DNA from: Mesaphorura yosii | Taxonomy: Eukaryota; Arthropoda; Collembola; Poduromorpha; Tullbergiidae | Assembly: GCA_009869945.1 (NCBI GenBank) | Contig: WIXG01000337.1 | Span: 21,010-85,009 of the forward strand | Length of the DNA: 64,000 bases | Reading direction: 5' to 3' | Shown here: one piece after another, positions 24,501 to 36,040 of the stretch | Layout of the letters: each line of letters starts with the position of its first letter | Numbering within the stretch: position 1 is the first letter of the stretch | Translations under genes and position numbers: made by a program | Notes under the pieces: model-generated | Database searches by the model: none | Told to the model about the DNA's origin: nothing | The model's input: the letters and a program-made list of their open reading frames with translations, nothing else

Positions 24501-27500
24501 TCGAAACGAAAGTTGCGCATGCATTTGTAGTTGTAGTTGGTAGTTAGTTTTAAGACGCAGAGTGTCAAAATAAATCATGAATTTATTCCACTTGGTCTCC
24601 CTTCCCTCACTAATACAATATCCTGAGAGCGAACTCCTGCAAGAAGCCCAAGCCTGAAGTACGAGCGAACCACTTTCTCTTGACTTGACTTGACGTTGTT
24701 GGCGGCAGCCACGTCCACGTCTTGGGAGGCCAGACCAAGTTTACGTATGCGAAACAGGAGCGCCGAGCCTCCTTTTTAAGAGGGTGAAGAAAATGAATAA
24801 GTAAATGTATGCAGAGTGGAGTAGAGTACCTTCTCTTCTCTTCTCGGCGCGTTCGCGTCCGTCCGAAGGTATTTATTTATAACCTTCCACGCACACGCAC
24901 TTCCTCGTGGTAGAATGGCAGAATTTGTAGTTATTTTTACAGCGTTTTGCGTATTTCGTATTCGCATTACGCATTTTGGTCGCAGCGTGTCGAAAATCGG
25001 AATTCCACTTTGTGTCGGCACTCAAAGGAGTTCTTAATGCTGGAGAAGATTCCGTAATTCTTGTTGTTGCTCCACTGCTATTACGATTACGAAGGCACGT
25101 CACATCTTTGCCTCGTCTCTCGCCTAATGTTGGCGGAATACAAATATGAAATACAGAATTAAGCCTGCCTGCCCTGGCCGGCAGTTTCTTGCGTTGGCGT
25201 TGGCGTGCGTTGTCCGTTCGTTATTTTGTTGTATCTTGTATCTTGTTAAGCTGGCGTTGTGCAAGAATTTTTTTTAGATATTTTTGACACTTAAGTTGAC
25301 CTGACAGGAATAACTGAGGATGAACACACACTAGCACTGAGCGCCAGCCCGAGCATTGCAGACACTGAAAGGAGATTGGAGGAAGACTCTTCTTGGTCTT
25401 CGTGCTGCCGCTGTTGATGCTAGTGCTGAAGTCTGAAGTCTGAAAGAACATTAATAATACAAGGCACCATTTTTCGGTACAAATTATATTTTACTTTACA
25501 GAATGTAATCACTAGATTTACCATCACGATGCGATGCGAGGCTCGTTCTCGGAATTTGTCATGTGCACATCCTCCTTCGTTCTTGTTATCACCCAATTCA
25601 CTGAATTCAGCTCAGGCGTCCGTCCGCGCCCAAGTCTGAGAGTCCGGGTCACAAGCGCTCCTCACTCGACCCGACAACAAATTTATGTATATTCTTCTCT
25701 GCTTCTTTCAGATATCCTGGTACAGGAGACGAGACTGGCATATCTTGACAACTGGAAAGACGACCTTTTCCAACGACGAGCGATTCCATGTTCTACATTC
25801 AGACGGTTCAGATGAATGGACACTTCAAATCAAATTTGTACAAAAGAGAGATAATGGAACGTACGAGTGTCAGGTTCGTTAAGTTGGACAGACTACTTTT
25901 GCACTGCTTTTGCACCCCTCCTGGTTGTAGACGCAGCTCCGGCTGTGTTGCTTGGCGAGCCTGACCTCTTTGACCTATTTAAGAAGGCAATGTAACGCGT
26001 TGACGTTAGCTAATTAACTGATTACTAGATTGCTTATTGCTTCCTGCTTAAAAGCTTAGTCTGCACTCCAATTAATTAACAACTCACAACTGCTTAATTT
26101 TCAAGAATCAAAAAAGATTAATCTGTCTTCTTGCTTCTTCGCGTGGAAACTCTATCACAATCGTCGATCCGTATAAAAGATAAACTCGAAGTGCCAAAGA
26201 TTTGTTCCGGATGAACTTTCATAAAACAATTCACAAAGGCACTAAACAACCAAAGATACCTACCAGCTTTAAGATGTTAAGATCAGAGCGATTGCGATTT
26301 GGAAAGTTTACGCTGACGCGTCTGGGAATTTCTGTTCTCTTCAAAAATCAAACTTTTTATATTCGATGTTCCCTTGTTTCTGTTTCTGTGCTTTTGATTT
26401 GTGTTTGCATTTTACACTGTACACTTGTATTTGCTCCAATCTCGTTTTTGCTCTTACCTTTTTTTGCGAGTGCAAAATCAGAATATGTAAAAAGAGAAGA
26501 GAAAGGAAAACAACACTTGAGTGGGTTCTGAGTTCAAAGGTGCTTTATGGATTGTGGTTTTCAAAATTTTTAGAAGGAACAGAATAATGCGGAGTCCGAA
26601 TCTGAATTCGGGGCTCGTGCCTCGTGGGCCTTTAATCTTGCTCCAGTTTTCACTCTTCAATTCACACGGCCCGCGCCCGGCCCCAGTGTAAGGGCGAACG
26701 AAGTTCGTACGCGTACGGCGAGGCGGAATCTGAATCTGGGTTAGCAGGGTGCAGGGAAAGGAAAAGCAAAGGAAATGGAAAAGGAAAGCGAAGGATTGAG
26801 AGGAACCAATTTTTAAGCTTCGCCAATATGGACTGGTCGCTCGTTGCTCCTTTTTGCATTTATGTTATCATTGATGCTGGTGAAACGCGAAATATTTTAT
26901 TTGAGAATTGCGGCCGGGGCCCCGTAGAAGAATTGCTCATTTTCAATTTGGGCAATCACGGCCACGGCATTTTTTATTCACATGACCTGCAAGCAAGACG
27001 TGGCGCGGACGTGGGCGCCTTCGCATTCGCTGATTTCGACTCGACTCGACAATGACAAGTGACAAGCTTTGGTATGGTTGTGGCTCACGAAAGATTTTAT
27101 GACTGGAGAAGATTTGCAAACAAGAAATCTCCCATGGTACTGGCGGGCGAAGATACAGCAAAGCAAAGCAGACAAGCACGGCACGAAATGTCAGTCAAAA
27201 CCAAGCCCAAAGCCGATTTGAGCTCGCAGTTCGCGTCCACAAATTGCAAAAGTACTCGAGAGCGGCGTTGTTGATGAGTTTTGCGGATAATGACGTCTTG
27301 TTGATTTGTGGGACAAACTCATCCTTCGTCTTGCTATTGCAAAATATTCGCAATTCGCCAAGAATTAAGGTCGAGTCGAGTAGTCCTTCAGTGTTCAGCA
27401 TTCATCTCGTCGGCTTTCACTGTCACTCGCTTTTGGTGGACTAATCGATAGAAACTTGTACGTGAACTGGAAAATGCAAATGGCAAAAATTCGCATCTGC

Positions 27501-30500
27501 GTTTCATCGGGCCGTTAGCTCGGTGCGGCGGCCCAATCGATTACGAACAGGATCAGGACACTGCTGTTTGTCGAATGCCGAACTGAGCATAATGTGCCTA
27601 ATTAGTGAAGAAAGTAGAAAGGTGAATCGCGTTTCGCGTTCTCGTCTTGCTTTCACCAACTTCCTTTTCCTTTTACGTACGTGCGCTGCATTACGCGAAT
27701 TAGGCCGAGCCGAGGAACTTTCCTTGAACTTTCTTGTTCATTCCTGCCTGGCCTTTTCCCACGCCGCATTTCATTACAAACTTTTGATATTATTTACCGA
27801 ATTCTGCACGAAAAAGTGCAGCGCATTTTCGAACCGTGCGCACGCGTGCGTGCGCGTGCCCAGCCCAACAAAGTTGTAATGTATATAAATTCATTAGTTA
27901 TTATTATCGCGGCGTGTTTGTGTTTGGAGACCAAAGGCTAGAAAGTGCAAACTTTTCCTTCCTCCGAAAGGGAAAGAAACAAAGTTCTAACTTCGTTCAG
28001 TTTACGCCACGCCACGCCAGGGCGTGAGTTTGAGATTACATGTGTAACTCGACAAGGCAAGATAAACTTTTTCGTTGGCGCTGGGAACGGCGACGGTGGA
28101 GAAGAACAGAAGAAGACCTCAGATCGAAACGAATAAGGTTACCCGTTCTGGATTCCCATGAAACAGGTAAAAATTTGACATGCAGCACACCGAAGAATAA
28201 AGAAAGAGATCAAAGTTTCTCGTTTGTTCTCTTCCTCGTGCCCCGTCACGATGAAACCAACTTTTAAAGTGATCGGTGCTAACATGAAAGGGGAAGCATT
28301 GCCTTGTCGGTAGGCATTTTAAAAGCACTTTTTCATAATTCAACATTTTTCAAACTCTAATTCAACTTACTAGCGACACTTTCTCGTACGCGTATGCAAC
28401 GTTGTCGCTGTGAGCTCCTTCTTCCTGGAAATGTCTTCGTTTCCATCGCCATCGTATTAGGCCATTATCGAGCAGAGCAGAGGAGCAAGTCAAGTCAAGA
28501 GTCAAGCCATTATGATGATGTCGTAGTCATGATTAGATGCAAAAAATTGGTTTAGTGCTCGGCTCGACGCTCGAACGCGAGAAGAGAAAGAATCTTGAGA
28601 GAAAGGTGCCTTTTCCGCGTCTGGTTGGAGTTGACTATCAAATTTTTCGTGGAATACGACGAAAACGAAGTTTACGGTTCGGCGTAGCAATACACTTCGG
28701 GATACTTTCTTCTGCAGCTCGCGTTTGTCATCTGCTATCTGCTTTCTTCGCGAATGGCGAATGGATTATCGTAATCATTGTAAAATGCATTCGATTAACT
28801 TGTCCACCGTCATGGGCTGACGTCGATGGAGAAATGGGACGAAAGCTGCAGTAAAGAAAAGTAAAGGCTTCTACATGTTACTACTTTGCCAATTAGAGAA
28901 ATTAAGGTGTAGCGGTATCGTATCCATGGCTCATGGTCCTGGTTCATGGCTGCTGATAGTGATTGGACAAATTCGTAACTCGTAAATTGTATTATCTCCC
29001 GTCTTTCTTTCTTAGAAAGTAGAAACTTTTCAATTACGAACAAGAACAAACACTCTGCTTGTTATTATTTGCGCGCCGCGTCCGTCCGAGCGCGAAATTA
29101 GTGCCCTTGCTTTGTTTCTTTGTTGTGTGTCTCGGAAGTTGGCCGAGTCAGTCGGGATCGGTCAGGCCAACACCACCGCCAAGAAAAGTTGGGCCACAAT
29201 TTGGCCTGGCGAATTTGATGATGGGATGCAATGCACGTAAGGCGTAACGTGTAATTTCTAATTTGCAATGTTCTCGGACTCGGATTTGGATTCGTAGCTC
29301 GTACATTTTTAATTTAGCATTGTTTGTGGTTTTGGTCGGAGTTCTTTCGAGTTCGAGTTACAAGAAGAATTAGGTGCTTTGGTCGGAATTTTGCACGGAG
29401 TGTAATTCATCTTCAAAGGCGATCCAAATTTAATCAGGCATTAATTAGGGTTGTCCGAAAGTTTGCTAACCTCGTGCGCAGCGTAGCAAAGAAAGCTGGC
29501 CAATTACCAACTGATTTACTGTCCGCCGTCCACGAGCCAAAGCTGGGTCAAGAAGGCGAAGGCGGATCCGTGCCCGCGTCCTATATTTAACTGCGCTTTA
29601 ATTCACCACAGGAGGCCAATAATATCTGCACTACAAAATCAATTTCCAACGTATTTATTGCCCACACATCCTTTCTAAGAAAGGCGGAAACTGGCACTGG
29701 AAACAAGAAGCTTTCACTAAAACTAAAATAAACTGACGCTGCATGTGAGAAGAAAGTGAATAAGCCAATTTAATCCAGTTTACGAACGATGAACGAAGAA
29801 TCGATGGACTTGACGTGCATCTTCTTCAGAAGAGTCGAGTGTGAATTACTATTACGATCGTTATCGCCATCGCCATCGCTAATGCAATAAAATAACGCGA
29901 TATTATTCTTTGGCACAGCTCTCGCACTGTTTTGTATTTATGAGATTTTAAATGTGTTAAGTAATGTGAAAGTAGAAAGAAACAGAATAGAACAATTCCA
30001 TCAGGACAAACTTTTCAATTTTCATTTGCACAGGTTGCGTGGCTCGTCAAGCATTTCATCATAATAGAATTCTAAAGTAGACTCTGAAATTGTGTTAAGC
30101 GTAAGCGCATTCCAGCAAGGCACGGCGTACACGGGCGCAGGAGAGCGCGAGCGCGTGGCGTGATTACTTTCATAATCATCATCATTTGCAGCGGCAGCAG
30201 CAGCAGCAGCCGTCATCATCATCGGGACGAATGTTTCTCTTCTCATCTGCTGTGTGCTGCCAGTCGTCGTGACTCGCGAGGTTGTTCAAAATAATACTTT
30301 CTCACTCACGATCGTGTGTTTGCCGTCGTGCCTTGATGCTTTCTCCTTCGGTGTGATGTACGATTTCTTAAGTTGCCTGCTAACTACCTGCCTGAGCCAA
30401 CTGCCCACAATCTCAAACGAGCCCGTGAATCATTAGTCGTACTCTCGGCTCGATTCTCTGTGCGTGTCATTTCTGAGTACGAGTACTGCGTTGGTGTGTC

Positions 30501-33500
30501 ACGTCAACGCACTTTCTCCGGACGCATTCAAAGTACTCGTACACTCGCTCATGGCATAGAAATTAGTGATGATTAAAATTTCCGAGTGATTGATTAATTT
30601 CGTCTTCCGAGCCTTGCCATGCCGTGGCCGTCCCATGTTGATGTTGGTTTTGAATGCCATGTCGAATGTTGATGGCTCTCCCTTTTCCTTTCCCTTCTCG
30701 TCCTTTCTGTCACCGTCACCGTCTTTGTTTACAATTTTGGAGCGGAGCGGTAGAAAGTTTAAATTAATGTTTATTTGTAAATTACTAAATTACTTTAGAC
30801 TTATTCACAAAAGGCGAATGAGTTTATTGATTACGGGCAGGCTGCAACGTCGTCCGCATTTGTCATCTTTCACTTTGTGCCTTTGACTTTCCTTTGTGGT
30901 TTTGGCCCAGCAAGTCAAAGATTATTTGTAAATGAATTGATTGCTGCTGTATGAATCATGACTCCTGACGGTTTTCTCTGCCTGCCTGACATGCCATATG
31001 TTACCTTGCTTTGATTGTGGGTGCGCGTGCGGGTTGAGGATTCGCATAAGTCATTTACAAAGTAAACACCACGTCGCGTAGAACGATTCTCGGTTCTCGC
31101 AGCGCACGGTTCCCGTATGAATAAAAGAAATATTTACCTTCCTGCGTTCTGGGTTGCGACGCTGCAAGAGCACGTGGATTGATTGAAGCTGCCATTTAAA
31201 TCTTGCATCATGCAGGCAGGCATTTAGACTCGACTTGAATCATATGAATGATGCACTAGTAAACATTTCATGGCAGCAGCCAACAACGGCGGTGCTGTTG
31301 CATTGTGAAAATTCGTAACGAGCTCAGTGGTGCAAGTTAAACGAAGCGAATTTAGGCCAGACTACGCGGTGGGGCGCACCTCGTCCCGCCGGCTCAAGTG
31401 ACTGTGATTCTGCATGATTCTGCAATTTTTCAAGTATGCTTATTCCACTATCACTTTATAAACTCAATTTAACGAGTAGGGCGATAATCGCGCGTTTAAA
31501 TTGTGAATTGCCGCTCAAGCGGCGCCGCGCCGTTGACGATATTTCGAATTTCTGAAGATAGGAAAACGAATTAGGAGGTTTCGTCTTCAGTGTTTGCCTT
31601 TCACTGTATGCGTTCTGGTTCAAGCACGCATAACGCTTGTTGTTATAATAAATACATTCATTCATGAGTGCGTAGCGGAAGAGTCAATTTGCCATTTACG
31701 ATTTGCAGAAGCAAAGAGGAATGAATCCCTCAAGTCGAGTCATCAACTCAACTCGAGAAATTGCTTGACCGATTATTACCGTGGCCGTTATGAGCCCGGA
31801 ACACGCCACATGCTAGACGCATTTCCCATTTCCGTGCGTGGACCACACGCTAATTTTACCCACGAGTTTAATGTATGCATTGCATGCTCATGTTCGACGT
31901 TCGCGGAGTTCTTAAATGAACCGAGTGTTACGCGGTAAGATTGACTTTATGGTTATAAAATAAAGCGGGTGGGTCGCCGTTGGCGATGAAGAGCAAATAG
32001 CAAATTGGGACGGGAAGTCACATGAAGAAAGTGAATAACGAACCAATGCGATGGCAATGAGAGAATTGCCAATTTGGCTGGCCATAAAAGCAAATGTATC
32101 TTGCATTATGCGGGCGAGATGTGCTGCTGCTGCTCCCTTCGGAACTGGTATACTTAACCAGCATGAGAATAAGAATAACAATGGTCTTGACTTGGCTTGG
32201 CACGGCAGACAACAAAAGAAGACGAAGGCACAGAGCAAGAAGATGAGATTTGGGACGCGGGCGCTGCGGCCAAGAAATAAAGTATGCAGAATCGCATCGT
32301 CATAAAATCGCCATTCCCCATTCACCATAATAATCTAGATTCATTTCAAGCCAGGGCACTACTCTAATGTGATAAAAGACGTAATACGAAAGACGAAATC
32401 ACGAAATGTTGAAATTGTATTGTGCATTGCTGTAAGAAACTCGCCCCATTTCGTTCATAATACGTAATAATAACAGTAATGCTAATGCCAATACCGTGTA
32501 TCGTTTGCAGTGGAGAAAGTGCACACTTGAGAGGAGTCCCAGTCAGCCAGCCAGCGCCAAATAGGTGGTTTGGGCGCGTACTTGTTACTTTCGTGTTCGT
32601 GTATCGTATATCCCGCTCTCTCACACCCGCTCATGTATAATTTAACCACACATACAAATGATGGCTCAAATTCAGTGCAAAGTACACTGCAAAATACTCG
32701 TTGCCCGACCAAATTACTGCTGGAGCGGCGCGGACGAGATTTGCACAAGTGGCTGGACTCAAGAGTAGTTACAAGAAGAAAGTGGAGAAAGAGAAAGTTT
32801 TCTTTCACTGCGAGCGCATTGCGAATGAATGTTTTAGAAATTTTCGGGCTTCGACGCGAGCGCGGGCACGGACTCGAATTCGGATTGGCTTGATTGCACG
32901 AGTCTCAAGCGATCTTGGCTCGGCTCGGTGATGGTAATGATAATAACAAGAATTGAAAATCACATTACAAAGATTTACTTTAAGAGATGAGGGCAGGCAA
33001 TGAAGCCAAGCCAAGCCAGACAAAGATGAAATGAAACTAACCGCAGCGTTACTTCTCTTGTACTTTGATGAATACATTACACGATTACGAGTCGAGTTAC
33101 GCGTATGAGAAACTAATGTGAAAGCACACTTGAGTAGGCTCGAACAAGAACAAGAATAAGAACATGGCTGAGGCTGAGGCTCATATCAGTTTGCGCAACG
33201 AATTACGGGCCGAAGCGTGCAAGCGGAAGAAGCGCCTGAGCCTGAATCGTAATCGTATTCGTACAGGAATAAAGACAATTTAGGAGTTTCAGCATTTCTT
33301 CCTTTCGTTTCAGGTTTTATTAGCGAATGAAATTTCGTATTTCGTTATTTCGTAGAGAAAAGTTTCTCGTAACTCGTATTCGTTTCGTTTTCTTTCGTAT
33401 CGCAGCTCACTCGAATTAAGATGATTGCATGATTGTACGAACAAAAGTGGAGCCGGCTCTCTCTTTTCTGCCCTGCCGTATCGAGACGCAGTCTGTCCGT

Positions 33501-36040
33501 CTAATTTCGCACATCTTTTCATCTTGCCATGGTGAAACTTCCATTCTCTTGCCTGGACTGCATTTTCTCGGGTGCGCGTCCCCGTCTGATATTCAATTCG
33601 ATGAATTGCTCGCGCCGCGCCGGATATTCTTCCACGCGATGCTGGATGAAAGTCTTAATTTGATTTCGAAGTCTAGTCTGGTCCAGCCGTCCAGCTCCGA
33701 CTCCGAGAATGTATTTCCATTTCCATTCCTTTGCCTGGATACCGGTTGGTCGTCGGTCCAGCAACCGTCCAGCATCATTGGCGAGTAGTTCGCGTACGCA
33801 TTTGTACTCAGCTCCCGAGGGACTCCACACTCGCCACTCGCACGCGGTGTTAATTGACGACGGATCGATGGGGCGATTGATTTCTTCTTCTTCGTTCGCG
33901 TCTTGTACTTCACCACTGCACGGATCGAAATTGCGATGCGGGTTATGGCGAAAGTTGGTCGGTTTTGTTATGGGGTCTGTGGTGGCACGGTCCATTGTCG
34001 ATGTGATGTTATCTTTCTGGACAATCAGCAAAAGTTGGTACGGACCGGACAGATTCCAAGACTAACTTTTTATAGGCAAAGTAAAAGTATTTAAAGAAAT
34101 CGGCTCACGACACAGCGTCTAACCGTCTAGGCTTTTACACGCAGTGAATGCGAAAGTCGACGGCGCACGTGTTGCTGTACTAAAAGTAATTGCATTCAAT
34201 TTGTTTTACTGCTTGTGCCTGCCCGGATCGCTTGCTTGCCTTGCCTTGACTCATAGCCTTGCCTTATTTCCTGCTCGCGGGCCGCGCCTCACCGGAACAT
34301 TATTGGCTTTTGTTGTTGCCTGCTGCCTGTTCGTCCAGATTGAGTTGACAATTGGCATTTTCTTTCTTTTGTGTGCCCCATAATTGGTTAGGTCTCAACT
34401 GGGACCGGGATCGTATCTTACTTGGTCCATCTTCACGTGGCGATTCCGGAAGCCTTCATCCTGGGAAATGGCGAGTACCACGTCGAGCAGGGAAGCAACA
34501 TCAATTTGGTGTGTATCATCGAAAAGGTGAGCCAAACCAATCAGAACCACTTCTTTCTTATTGAAGGCCGATGCGACCGCTGCCGCTGGTGTTAATATCG
34601 AAAGTGTTAAAGGTTAACGCAAGGCGGAAAGTGTGTCGTGGTCGTCAAGTGATGAAGTAAACGAGAAAAGTGACAGAAAGTAGTCGTAAGTCGAGTGAGT
34701 CGAGGACGATGAAGATAACTTTTATATTAAGAGTATTTGTTATACTTACGTGCGTGTAAAAATGAGAGGCGAGAAGTCGAGTCGAGACGAGGCAAAGGCA
34801 ATTGGCGTGGTTTGACAATCCTAATACCTTGCTGTCAACTTTCTAGCTCCAGCCAGCTCCTTTCTACCATTCTACCTACTGCTACTAATAAGAGCCGTGC
34901 CACTGGCTGTCGAAACCCTATTTGTACTTATAAAAGAGATTCATCTTCTTCTCCGCGCCGGCCCGATTCCCAAGATTGGTTAACAAAGGCAATAGGCAGT
35001 CGGATCGAGAAAGGAAGAAAAGAAATGTGTGTAATGTCTAATAGAACTAGTCAATCGAACAATTGCACACTTGGGAAATTTGTGTCTGTACGGAGGAGCC
35101 TCGCGTCTCGTGCGGCGCGAGTACGAGTAAGGAGAAAGCAATACGCAAGACTTACTGTAAACTTCGCATTATTTCCTAATATTATTACCATTCTGCACAT
35201 TTTCTGTTGATATTGGTATTTATTTTGGGCTCACCCGGGCAGTCACTACGCCTTGCTTTGGTGTGTGAGTTTAACGGTTAACGACGTAATTATGAGATGC
35301 TTAATTTCACCAGCTGTCTGATATTTGGTATGGTACGACACAAAATAGATTAAATTATGCAATTGTCAGTGAGCAATCAGCTGGGACTTGTAGCAAGTTT
35401 CGCGTTAACGCATCGCATCTGGCTTTCAATGAAATGATGCCATTGAAACACCGTAGTAAACGTCAGCTCATTATTTCCTCGTTTGTTTGCCTGCCCCTCC
35501 ACAGAGTCCAAAAGCGCCCGAGTACATCTTCTGGTATCACAACGACCGCATGATCAATTACGGGAGTACGCGTGAAGTGACGGTGCACACGGAGCCAGGA
35601 AGCAAAACCCAATCTCGACTGACCATACGGGACGCACGGATCTCCGACTCGGGTAACTACACCTGCGAGACGGCCAACGCCGACCCGGCGTCTATCTACG
35701 TCTACGTTTCGCAAGGTGAGTTCGCCTATTGGATTCTCTGCATTTGCACACATTTCGCATTCGATTGGCATCGGCACATCGTAAATCATAAGTAATTTCT
35801 GTGTTCTGTCTTTTTTCCCTGTCACCAGCATCCGGCTTGTTTTCGGGCGACAAGATCGCGGCGATCCAGCGACGAAACGAAGCCGCTTCGTCATCCTCAT
35901 CGTCACAGCTCTCAAGTCACTGCTACTTTAAGCTAGGCTCTAATGTATTCAACTCAATTATCCTGTTGCTTACACACGATTTAGTTAGTCTACTCGTATT
36001 AAGAAGCTGCAAGTCGTACAGTAGTCTAATCGTGAGGTAG
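18332..36040 (+). CDS. Dpr-family two-Ig-domain cell-surface protein (gene span, six coding exons)
   Basis: Joined exons 18332-18506, 21445-21812, 25712-25873, 34392-34526, 35505-35715 and 35829-36040 give 420 residues. Layout: hydrophobic segment about 39-58; Gln/Asn/Ala-rich linker about 60-150; Ig1 with Cys172, Trp184 and Cys234; Ig2 with Cys276, Trp290 and Cys334; hydrophobic stretch about 394-408 with a short basic tail. Family signatures are the W-Y-R-R-R-D-W-H-I-L-T block, DEWTLQI, GTYECQ, IPEAFILGNGEY, INYGS and GNYTC. N-glycosylation sequons occur at N154/N155, N159, N229 and N331. In Drosophila, Dpr proteins bind DIP partners on neuron surfaces to specify synaptic wiring; nematode zig-8 is a relative. 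All splice phases agree (1,0,0,0,1). I can name the family, not the paralogue. Introns total over 16 kb. Confidence 0.9.
18507..21444 (+). other. intron 1 of the Dpr-family gene
   Basis: GTGAGT donor and TTTTGCAG acceptor. No coding exon is seen inside. It contains a CTTGG pentamer run (19281-19314) and purine- or pyrimidine-biased stretches that produce long but unrecognisable antisense ORFs near 20.0-20.6 kb. Confidence 0.7.
19281..19314. repeat. (CTTGG)n pentanucleotide tract
   Basis: Five or more GGCTT units with one GGCGT variant. This is the longest CTTGG tract in the window. Confidence 0.7.
21445..21812 (+). CDS. Dpr-family gene, coding exon 2 (Gln-rich linker and start of Ig1)
   Basis: Encodes residues 59-181 between a TTTTGCAG acceptor and a GTAAGT donor. 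The first about 90 residues are low complexity: Q4, Ala runs, N/S repeats (NTNSNSMSNSN), then Q5 and mixed Q/H/L. They are encoded by CAG/CAA and AAC/AAT codons. The last about 30 residues begin Ig1, with three overlapping or close N-glycosylation sequons, VPLGDSAFLRC and the first Ig cysteine (Cys172). Family members known to me have a much shorter segment before Ig1, so the linker is the unusual part. Exon phase is 1 in, 0 out. Confidence 0.88.
21813..25711 (+). other. intron 2 of the Dpr-family gene
   Basis: GTAAGT donor and CTTCTTTCAG acceptor, splitting Ig1 between strand B and the core Trp. No coding exon is seen. It includes a TTCGTA hexamer run near 23.09 kb and a (CG)n-like run near 24.47 kb. 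Confidence 0.75.
25712..25873 (+). CDS. Dpr-family gene, coding exon 3 (core of Ig1)
   Basis: Encodes residues 182-235: the Ig1 core with Trp184, the family-typical RRRDWHILT turn, FHVLHSDGSDEWTLQI, a sequon at N229, and the D-x-G-x-Y-x-C motif (here DNGTYEC) with Cys234. The acceptor is strong. The donor, CAG followed by GTTCGT, is a weak match to consensus, yet the next exon continues exactly where the family expects the G strand (VSTGTG). If the donor is missed, a TAA six bases into the intron stops translation. Confidence 0.92.
25874..34391 (+). other. intron 3 of the Dpr-family gene (about 8.5 kb)
   Basis: Separates the Ig1 core from its last strand. Donor GTTCGT, acceptor TTGGTTAG. No coding exon recognised on either strand. 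It contains short tandem runs including ACTCG at about 27.04 kb and GCA at about 30.19 kb, and many mutually overlapping sense and antisense ORFs without domains (for example 33.4-34.1 kb). Confidence 0.7.
30191..30210. repeat. GCA trinucleotide run
   Basis: A run of GCA/GCG triplets within intron 3 of the Dpr-family gene, followed by CAT/ATC triplets. Confidence 0.7.
34392..34526 (+). CDS. Dpr-family gene, coding exon 4 (end of Ig1, start of Ig2)
   Basis: Encodes residues 236-280 in exactly 45 codons, phase 0 at both ends, with acceptor TTAG and donor GTGAGC. It begins VSTGTGIVSYLVHLHV (last strand of Ig1), then the inter-domain IPEAFILGNGEY signature, and ends in Ig2 with Cys276. It is too short to appear as a long ORF, and a longer overlapping frame masks it. 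I identified it by phase and family continuity with the exons on either side. Confidence 0.9.
34527..35504 (+). other. intron 4 of the Dpr-family gene
   Basis: GTGAGC donor and CCCCTCCACAG acceptor, about 1 kb. No coding sequence recognised. Confidence 0.8.
35505..35715 (+). CDS. Dpr-family gene, coding exon 5 (body of Ig2)
   Basis: Encodes residues 281-350 plus the first base of codon 351. It carries SPKAPEYIFWYHND with the Ig2 core Trp290, the INYGST turn, SRLTIRDARISDSGNYTC with Cys334 and a sequon at N331, then ETANADPAS and the final strand IYVYV. The donor is GTGAGT. The D-S-G-N-Y-T-C motif and the N-A-D segment after it are typical of the second Ig domain of Dpr proteins. Confidence 0.95.
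35829..36040 (+). CDS. Dpr-family gene, last coding exon (C-terminal tail)
   Basis: Begins after CACCAG following a 113-nt intron. The split codon makes Ala351, and the frame runs to TAG at 36038-36040. Sequence features are SGLFSGDKIAAIQRR, a Ser run of six, then a hydrophobic stretch (about residues 394-408) and a short tail with several Lys/Arg. This resembles the hydrophobic C-terminus of Dpr proteins, which may act as a GPI-anchor signal or a membrane span. The basic tail after the hydrophobic part slightly favours a membrane span, but this is undecided. Confidence 0.82.

Noticed and set aside
33519-34065. Sense and antisense frames of 118-170 codons in intron 3
   Set aside because: They overlap each other on opposite strands, have no domain, and lie within the intron of a well-supported gene.
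34352-34564. 70-codon + strand frame covering Dpr exon 4
   Set aside because: It is in a different frame from the Ig sequence; the 45-codon exon 34392-34526 in the correct frame explains the locus.
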